Source of the DNA: Pseudomonadota bacterium
Lineage (GTDB): Bacteria > Pseudomonadota > Alphaproteobacteria > Caulobacterales > Caulobacteraceae
Direction of reading: 5' to 3'
DNA length: 13,964 nt
NCBI GenBank assembly: GCA_023434265.1
Contig: JAEYTA010000040.1
Coordinates: forward strand, 1-13,964
In this document: one piece after another, positions 8,777 to 13,964 of the stretch
How the letters are laid out: each line of letters begins with the position of its first letter
Position numbering within the stretch: position 1 is the first letter of the stretch
Made by a program: the position numbers and the translations under genes
Notes under the pieces: generated by a model
Databases searched by the model: none
The model's input: the letters and a program-made list of their open reading frames with translations, nothing else
What the model was told of the DNA's origin: nothing

Positions 8777-10732
8777 CTACCGCCGCCGCGCCGCGAAGAT
8801 GTCGGCGAGGCGGTCGCGGGTTCCCTCGATGCGGACCAGGCGCGGGTAGCGCAGGCCGTCGTGGTAGGGCAGTTCGAGGGTCCGGAACGCGTCGTCGCGT
8901 TTGAGCACCAGCCGGATCGGCTCGGCGCCGCCCTTGGCCGCGGTCACCGCCGCGCGCAGCGCCTCGGCCGAGGCGACGCGGTCGCCGACGGCGACCAGCT
9001 CCCAGCCGTGGCCGAGGCCGGCCTCGAAGGCGGGGGAGCCCCAGCGGACGTTGGCGACGCGGTTGTCGCCGCCGAGGGTGAAGCCGAGCGAATACTGGAA
9101 GTCGTTGGCCCAGCCGCCCATCATCCGCTTCTCGACCGGGGTGAGCTCGTCGACCCAGGTCAGCCGCCAGCCGGCGCGGGCGAGGCCGTCCAGCGGTGCC
9201 TCGGCGTCGGGGCCGACGGCGTCGAGGCGCGCGCGCAGGAAGCTGGCCCAGTCGTAGGGATGCACGGCGTTCAGGTGCTCGACCAGGTCGTCGAAGGTGT
9301 AGGGCCGGGCCTCCCAGACGCCGTCCTCGACGCCGTAGAAGGCGCGGGCGAAGTCGTCGAGCGACTTGCGGTCGCCGGTGGCCTCGCGGATCAGGGTGTC
9401 GGCGTCGAGCCAGATCAGCGCCGCCTCGCGGTAGTAGTCGCCGGTGCCGCGCATCCACGACGGCCACGGATTCGAGGCGCGGTAGCCGAGCAGGTTGTGG
9501 TTGGTGGTGTCCTGCAGCGCCCGCCACTGGCGGCCGGGCTGCTGGTCGTAGAAGCCGGCGATCTCGGCCAGGTTGACCACCGCCTCCTCCAGCGTGCCGA
9601 GGCCCGAGCGGGCGGTGAGCACGTCGCCCCAGTATTCGGTCTGGCCCTCGTAGACCCACATCAGGGTGTTCTGGGTGGGGACGTTGAAGTTGGGCACCAG
9701 CTCGTCGGACGGGCGGCGGAACTTGCCGTTCCAGCTGTGCACGTATTCGTGGGGCAGGAGGCCGCGCGAGCCGAAGGACGGGCTGGAGGATGAGAAGAAG
9801 TTGGGCGCAGCGGTGTTCTCGGACGAGCGGTGGTGCTCCAGGCCGATGCCGCCAAGCTCCGAGGTCAGGCCGAGGAGGAATTCGTAGCGGTCGTAGTGGC
9901 GGGCGCCGAAGAGGCGGTCGGCCTGCTGCACCAGCGCCTCGTACCTGGCCGTCCACTCGGGGGTGATCCCGACCGAGGCGGCGGTGTCGCCGACGAGGTT
10001 GAGGTGGACGTCCTCCCCGCGCGGGTCGATGTCGACGCGACGGTAATGGCGGCCGGCGAACATCGGGCTGTCGGCCAGATGCTCGAGCGAGATCGGGGCG
10101 AAGCTCGCCACGTCGCCCTCACGGGAGACGGTGTCCAGGGCGACGCCGTAGTTCCAGCCGGCGGGGAGGACGACCGAGGGGGCGAAAACGATGCGGTCGT
10201 GGTTGTAGCCCGCGGGATAGAGCAGGGCCTTCTCCCACTGCAGGTTGACGATCTCGTCGGTCATGACGACGCGCCAGGTCGCGTTCGACGGCTGGGTCAG
10301 CCATTCGAAGGCGACCTCGATGCTCTCCACGCCTGCCGGAATGTCGAGGTGGAAGGCGTAGGGATCGACGGTGTCGCGCACCCACTCGATGCGCTGGCCG
10401 GCGCCGGTGACGGTCAGGCCGGAGACCAGCTGGATCGGACCGGTGTCGGCGTGGTTGCCGGGGAGGAACTTCGGATACTGCAGGACCAGGGGGCCGGGGC
10501 GGACCGGAATGGTCTGACGGGTGCGGATCACCTTGTGCGCCAGGTCGGTGAGGTCGACCCGGATGGCGATGGTCCCCGGGTAGTCGACATCCCGCGGGGC
10601 CGGGATCGGCGGCAGGGGACGCGGCAGGCTGGTCGGCGCCGGAAGGGGGGTCTGGGCCTGCGAGGTCTGGGCCAGGGCGGCGGGCGCGGTCGAGGCCAGC
10701 AGCAGGGCGAGGGCGGCGGTGCGGATCATCAT
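8777..10732 (-). CDS. Secreted M61-family metallopeptidase with PDZ domain (copy 1)
   Basis: A 651-residue zinc peptidase of the M61 (glycyl aminopeptidase-like) family. Residues 1-21 form a signal peptide with an AxA cleavage site (AALA-Q). A beta-rich N-terminal domain (~45-215) precedes the thermolysin-like catalytic domain. There HEYVH (328-332) gives zinc ligands H328 and H332 and general base E329, and E362 in YEGQTEYW is the likely third ligand. GGIGLEHHRSSEN (294-306) is a family signature. A PDZ-like domain (~545-625) includes RWGSPAFEAGL. The start at 10732 has GAGGAG seven bases upstream, located in the 17-base gap after the upstream paralogue, so the two are translated from one message. 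Expected in the periplasm, trimming peptides or protein N-termini; substrate not known. All catalytic residues appear intact. Confidence 0.9.
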   Translation of the reverse strand: MMIRTAALALLLASTAPAALAQTSQAQTPLPAPTSLPRPLPPIPAPRDVDYPGTIAIRVDLTDLAHKVIRTRQTIPVRPGPLVLQYPKFLPGNHADTGPIQLVSGLTVTGAGQRIEWVRDTVDPYAFHLDIPAGVESIEVAFEWLTQPSNATWRVVMTDEIVNLQWEKALLYPAGYNHDRIVFAPSVVLPAGWNYGVALDTVSREGDVASFAPISLEHLADSPMFAGRHYRRVDIDPRGEDVHLNLVGDTAASVGITPEWTARYEALVQQADRLFGARHYDRYEFLLGLTSELGGIGLEHHRSSENTAAPNFFSSSSPSFGSRGLLPHEYVHSWNGKFRRPSDELVPNFNVPTQNTLMWVYEGQTEYWGDVLTARSGLGTLEEAVVNLAEIAGFYDQQPGRQWRALQDTTNHNLLGYRASNPWPSWMRGTGDYYREAALIWLDADTLIREATGDRKSLDDFARAFYGVEDGVWEARPYTFDDLVEHLNAVHPYDWASFLRARLDAVGPDAEAPLDGLARAGWRLTWVDELTPVEKRMMGGWANDFQYSLGFTLGGDNRVANVRWGSPAFEAGLGHGWELVAVGDRVASAEALRAAVTAAKGGAEPIRLVLKRDDAFRTLELPYHDGLRYPRLVRIEGTRDRLADIFAARRR

Positions 10733-10749
10733 GGTCGGGCTCCTCGCGG

Positions 10750-12705
10750 TCAGCGGCGGCGGGGGGCGAGGATGTCGCCGAGGCGGTCGGGGGTTCCGGG
10801 GATGCGCTCGAGGTGCGGGTAGCGCAGGCCGCCCGTGTAGTCGAAGCGGATGGTGCGGAAGCGGTCGCCGCGCTTGACCATCAGCTCGATCGGGGTCGCG
10901 GGGTCCTTCCCGGCGGTGATCGCGTCGGCGATGGCGTCGGCGCTGGCGGCGCGGCCGTTGACGGCGACCACGTCCCAGCCGGAGGTCAGGCCGGCCTCGA
11001 AGGCGGGCGAGCCCCAGCGCACGGCGGTGACGCGGTTCGAGGTGTTGAGGCTCAGGCCCAGCGAGTACTGGAAGTCCACCCGGCCGAGTTCGGCGTTGAG
11101 CGCCTTCGAATAGTCGTTCGGAGTCTCGCGCCAGACGAGGCGGTAGCCGCCGCGCTCGATGCCGGCGTTCGGCGTCAGGGCGCCGGGGCCGGCGGCGTCC
11201 AGCCGGGCGCGCAGGAATCCGGCCCAGTCGTGGTCCCCCACGCCGTCGAGGGTCGAGACCACGTCCGCGAAGGTGTAGGGGGCCGGATCCCAGTTCCCGT
11301 CCTCGACGCCGAAGAAGGCGCGGGCGAAGTCGTCCAGCGAGCGCCGGCCGCCCGACTGCTCGCGGATCAGGGTGTCGGCGTCGAGCCAGATCATCGAGCC
11401 CTCGCGGTAGTAGTCCTCGCTGCGCTGGAAGCTGGACCACGGCTGCGGGCGGCGGCGGGCGATGATCGGGTCGTTGGTGGTGTCCTGCATGGCCCGCCAG
11501 GTCCGACCGGGGTTGTCCTCGGCGTAGGTCGCGGCGGTGTTGGCGAAGACATCCAGCGCCTGCTGTCTGGTCATCAGCCCGGCGCGGGCGGTGAGGACGA
11601 GGCCCCAGTACTGGGTCTGGCCCTCGTAGACCCAGAGCAGGGAGTTCTGCACCGGCTCGTTGAGGTTGCCGGTCAGCTGGTCGGCCGGGCGGCGCCACTT
11701 GCCGTTCCACGAGTGGGTGTATTCGTGGCCGAGCAGGTCGCGGTCAGCCAGCGTCGCGGCGGAGTCGGTGAAGTAGCGGGTGTCGACGCTGTTCTCGGAC
11801 GAGCGGTGGTGCTCCAGGCCGATGCCGCCGAGCTCGTCGGTGACGGCCAGCAGGAAGTCGTAGTGGTCGAAGTGGCGCGCGCCGAACAGGCGGTCGGCCT
11901 GGTCGACGAGATTGCGGTGCAGCTCGATGTGCGCCTCGGTCGCCGCCAGCATCTCCGGATCGTCGGCGACGATGTTGAGGCGGACCGGCGAGCGGCCGCC
12001 CGGATCGAGGTCGATCTGGCGGTAGTGGGCGCCGGCGAACACCGGGCTGTCGGCGAGGTGTTCGAGACTGATCGGGGCGAAGGTCGCCAGCCCGTCGACG
12101 AAGGACTCGGTCTCCAGAGCCACGCCGTAGTTCCAGTCGTCGGGCAGGCGCAGCGACGGGCGGAACAGGATGCCCGAATGATCGTAGCCGGCGGGATAGA
12201 GGAGGGCCTTCTCCCACTGGATGTTGAGCATCTCGTCGGTGATCACGACCCGGCCCTGGTTCCCATCGATCGGGGTGAGCCATTTGAACGAGACGTCGAC
12301 GGTCGACACGCCCGCCGGCACCTCGACCTGGAAGGCGTTGGTCTCGACCGTGTTGCGCACCCACGGCAGGATCTGGCCGTTGGCCGTGATGCGCAGGTCG
12401 GCGACGTCGTCGACCGGGCCGACCGGGCCGTGGTTGCCGGGAATCCACAGCGGATAGAGCAGGACCAGCGGGCCCGGGCCGGCGACGGGGATGGTCTGGC
12501 GCACCGAGACGATGCGGCGGTCGATGTCGGTGGCGTCCACCTCGATGCCGATGGTTACGGGGTAGGGGACCTCGCGCGGCTCGGGGATGGGGGCCAGCGC
12601 CACGGGCAGGGCCGGCGTGCCCACCTGGGCCGCGACCGGGCCGGCACCCGTCAGGAGGGCCGCGGCGCAGGCGGCGGCGAGCAGGCGGGCGGACGGACGC
12701 ATCAT
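10750..12705 (-). CDS. Secreted M61-family metallopeptidase with PDZ domain (copy 2)
   Basis: A paralogue of the gene just downstream, also 651 residues from the start chosen here. It has a signal peptide (MMRPSARLL...GPVAAQ, ~1-27), the M61 N-terminal domain, HEYTH (327-331) with E361 in YEGQTQYW as zinc site, GGIGLEHHRSSEN (293-305), and a PDZ-like domain near the C-terminus (RWGSPAFEAGL again). The C-termini of both copies end in a similar DRL-x-DI-x-A-RRR pattern. Start choice is uncertain: adjacent ATGs at 12705 and 12702, and an earlier one at 12726, with no clear Shine-Dalgarno; 12705 gives equal length and a proper n-region. A TTGACC hexamer on the minus strand (12764-12769) could be a -35 element, but no good -10 follows. 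The pair is a clear tandem duplication with substantial divergence. Confidence 0.9.
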   Translation of the reverse strand: MMRPSARLLAAACAAALLTGAGPVAAQVGTPALPVALAPIPEPREVPYPVTIGIEVDATDIDRRIVSVRQTIPVAGPGPLVLLYPLWIPGNHGPVGPVDDVADLRITANGQILPWVRNTVETNAFQVEVPAGVSTVDVSFKWLTPIDGNQGRVVITDEMLNIQWEKALLYPAGYDHSGILFRPSLRLPDDWNYGVALETESFVDGLATFAPISLEHLADSPVFAGAHYRQIDLDPGGRSPVRLNIVADDPEMLAATEAHIELHRNLVDQADRLFGARHFDHYDFLLAVTDELGGIGLEHHRSSENSVDTRYFTDSAATLADRDLLGHEYTHSWNGKWRRPADQLTGNLNEPVQNSLLWVYEGQTQYWGLVLTARAGLMTRQQALDVFANTAATYAEDNPGRTWRAMQDTTNDPIIARRRPQPWSSFQRSEDYYREGSMIWLDADTLIREQSGGRRSLDDFARAFFGVEDGNWDPAPYTFADVVSTLDGVGDHDWAGFLRARLDAAGPGALTPNAGIERGGYRLVWRETPNDYSKALNAELGRVDFQYSLGLSLNTSNRVTAVRWGSPAFEAGLTSGWDVVAVNGRAASADAIADAITAGKDPATPIELMVKRGDRFRTIRFDYTGGLRYPHLERIPGTPDRLGDILAPRRR

Positions 12706-12814
12706 CGGGCGGACTCGCGACAGCAACAGCGGGAGGCGCAGAACACCCGTGCGCCGCGGGGCCGGTCAACCCGAGTCGGGGACCGTGGCATTAAATCCCT
12801 GTCATGTTGGCGGT

Positions 12815-12832
12815 TCCGGTCGCCGGACCGGA
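12815..12832 (-). terminator. GC-rich hairpin at the end of the FKBP gene (weak terminator candidate)
   Basis: TCCGGTC and GACCGGA form a 7-bp stem with a 4-base loop immediately after the FKBP stop codon. There is no T-tract on the minus strand, so it is not a standard intrinsic terminator. It may stabilise the mRNA end or only weaken read-through into the M61 genes, which start about 110 bases further on. Confidence 0.3.
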
Positions 12833-13369
12833 TCAGGCGGCCGGCTTCACCTCGAGCAGTTCGACGGTGAACAGCAGGGTGGAGTTGGGCGGCAGCTCGT
12901 CGCCGCCGACCCAGCGTTCGCCGTAGCCGAGGTCGGACGGAATGACGAACTCGAAGGTCTCGCCCTCGCGCATCAGGGCGACGCCCTCGGTCCAGCCCTT
13001 GATGACCCGGCCCAGCGGGAATTCGGCCGGCTCGTTGCGGGCGTAGGAGCTGTCGAACTCGCGCCCGTCGACGAAGGTCCCGCGGTAGTGGACCTTGACC
13101 GTGTCGGCGGCGGTGGGCTGGCGGCCCACCGGATGGGCGGCGCCGACGCGGCGGTACTGCAGGCCGCTGGCGGTGGTGGTCCAGCCGCCGTGGGCCGCGT
13201 TGCGGGCCAGGTACAGCCGGTTGACGGCGTCCCAATAGGCCTGGGTTCCGGGCTCGTGGCCCTCGGCGACGGCCTCGCGGGCGGCGGCGGCGCTCACGGC
13301 GGCGGGATCGGGCGCCGTCGCGCAGGCGGCGAGGGCGAGGGCGGCGGCGAGAGGGGCGAACTGCTTCAT
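12833..13369 (-). CDS. FKBP-type peptidyl-prolyl isomerase, predicted lipoprotein
   Basis: A 178-residue protein with a lipoprotein signal peptide ending in lipobox L13-A14-A15-C16; Ala at +2 favours outer-membrane sorting. After an Ala-rich helical region (~20-60), an FKBP domain (~68-175) would catalyse cis-trans isomerisation of prolyl bonds in exported proteins. Active-site positions are present: Y95 (VHYRG), F105-D106 (EFDSS), F117, V122-I123, W126, Y149 (GYGE) and F167. The size, about one FKBP domain plus a short helical arm, is like MIP/FkpA-type proteins but with a shorter dimerisation region. It is divergent from rpoB and upstream of the two M61 genes on the same strand (127-base gap), so a shared periplasmic quality-control role is possible. 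Confidence 0.92.
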   Translation of the reverse strand: MKQFAPLAAALALAACATAPDPAAVSAAAAREAVAEGHEPGTQAYWDAVNRLYLARNAAHGGWTTTASGLQYRRVGAAHPVGRQPTAADTVKVHYRGTFVDGREFDSSYARNEPAEFPLGRVIKGWTEGVALMREGETFEFVIPSDLGYGERWVGGDELPPNSTLLFTVELLEVKPAA

Positions 13370-13716
13370 GCGGCGACGCTAGCAGCTTGTCGGTCCGACG
13401 CCAGAGGTCCCGCGAGCGCTCCGCGGAGCCCCGCCAACTTTTTCCGCGCCCACCTTTATTTCGCCGCCAAAGCGAGTATATCAGCGCGTTCCGCAAACTC
13501 CGTACGAGATTCGCGCGAAAGCGCCGAGGCCCGGTTTGTCGCCCTCCGACCGGTGCGAAGGCGCGCTCCTCCCCAAGGGAGCCGACAATTCAGGCGTCCT
13601 GGAGCCGCAAGGCCCGAGGGTGGACGCCGAAACCGATGGTCACGGATCGCCGGACGGCGGCCCGTGGCTGCTGCATTGAGCGCAGGCTGCCCGGCCTGCC
13701 GCATTGGGAAGACAGA
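13370..13716. other. Divergent gap between FKBP gene and rpoB, including the rpoB leader
   Basis: This 347-base region must carry promoters for both directions. Near its left side is a perfect 12-bp palindrome GCTCCGCGGAGC (13418-13429), a possible operator. A candidate rpoB promoter lies at 13455-13482, leaving a ~230-base 5' leader. In that leader I see a small stem CTCCC-CAA-GGGAG (13569-13581) and otherwise nothing recognisable; the short reading frames there have no family resemblance or good start sites. Confidence 0.4.
13455..13482 (+). promoter_or_regulatory. Possible rpoB promoter
   Basis: TATATC (13477-13482) agrees with the TANAWC core of the Caulobacter vegetative -10 element, and the weak -35 candidate TTTATT (13455-13460) lies 16 bases upstream. 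It sits in the only AT-richer patch of the gap. Because the rplJ-rplL transcript ends at a strong terminator and the genes between are on the other strand, rpoB needs a promoter here. Confidence 0.35.
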
Positions 13717-13964
13717 ATGGCCAAGTCCAAAGCGGAACTCACCGTCAACGGTCAGTTCCTCACCGCCACCTCGTTCACCGGCAAGAAGCGCATCCGCCAC
13801 TCGTTCGGCCGCATCCCGGAAGCGGTGCAGATGCCGAACCTGATCGAGGTTCAGCGCGCGTCGTACGAGCAGTTCCTCCAGCGCGAGGGCCGTCCGGGCC
13901 AGCGCACCGACGAGGGCATCGAGGCGGTGTTCAAGTCGGTCTTCCCGATCAAGGACTTCAACGA
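13717..13964 (+). CDS. rpoB: DNA-directed RNA polymerase beta subunit, N-terminal part (runs off right edge)
   Basis: The first 82 codons of RpoB, the catalytic-core beta subunit. The protein begins MAKSKAELTVNGQFLTATSF and contains the conserved beta N-terminus: RHSFGRIPEAVQMPNLIEVQ followed by SYEQFLQREG, and then VFKSVFPIKDFN, which begins the protrusion domain. About 1,280 residues of a normal-length subunit are missing. The ATG at 13717 has a modest GGGAAGA six bases upstream. The gene normally follows rplL directly, but here lies about 5.1 kb downstream of it. Confidence 0.96.
   Translation, partial: MAKSKAELTVNGQFLTATSFTGKKRIRHSFGRIPEAVQMPNLIEVQRASYEQFLQREGRPGQRTDEGIEAVFKSVFPIKDFN

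Noticed and set aside
8861..9793. 310-codon plus-strand frame
   Set aside because: Antisense to M61 copy 1 with the same low-complexity mirror-frame composition.
7242..9956. 904-codon minus-strand frame crossing rplJ and rplL
   Set aside because: It overlaps rplJ, rplL, their terminator and the M61 gene in a wrong frame; the product is Arg/Pro-rich without motifs.
10813..12870. 685-codon open frame on the plus strand
   Set aside because: It is antisense to the M61 copy 2 gene. The translation is Gly/Val/Asp/Arg-rich with no family resemblance, as expected when the mirror frame of a high-GC gene lacks stops.

Overview
The window looks like a chromosomal segment of a high-GC alphaproteobacterium, most probably of the Caulobacterales (Caulobacter, Brevundimonas or Phenylobacterium type). 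This rests on base composition and on a TacA-like sigma-54 activator. It also rests on a TonB-dependent receptor with a Pro/Ala-rich N-terminus, paired M61 peptidases, and rplJ-rplL lying apart from rpoB. The genus is inferred, not proven.

Layout from left to right. Positions 1-2182 (minus) hold the N-terminal ~727 residues of a TonB-dependent receptor that runs off the left edge. Positions 2381-3862 (minus) hold a receiver/AAA+/Fis response regulator resembling TacA. Positions 3863-4192 are intergenic and contain a pair of long palindromic repeats. Positions 4193-5359 (minus) hold a TPR plus aspartyl/asparaginyl beta-hydroxylase-like protein. Positions 5416-7245 (minus) hold a DUF4153-type membrane protein with a soluble tail. 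Positions 7246-7604 are a divergent promoter and a long leader. Positions 7605-8570 (plus) are rplJ-rplL, closed by a strong intrinsic terminator and another composite palindromic repeat. Positions 8777-12705 (minus) are two tandem secreted M61 metallopeptidases. Positions 12833-13369 (minus) are an FKBP-type lipoprotein. rpoB begins at 13717 (plus) and runs off the right edge.

The ribosomal stalk genes (L10, L7/L12) and the RNA polymerase beta gene normally form one transcription unit. Here they are split by about 5.1 kb of oppositely oriented envelope genes, so rpoB must have its own promoter. The FKBP and the two peptidases lie on one strand with short gaps and all appear exported, so they may form a periplasmic protein folding/processing group.

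The most unusual signal is a family of modular GC-rich palindromic elements. Each has a stem with CCTCCCC- or CCTCTCC-type arms, then a second short stem, then a GGAGGGGC-like tail. Two copies are intergenic tail-to-tail pairs. A third sits inside the coding sequence of the sigma-54 activator, read in frame through the linker between its AAA+ and DNA-binding domains. I found no CRISPR array, transposase, tRNA, rRNA, phage gene or recognisable defence system.
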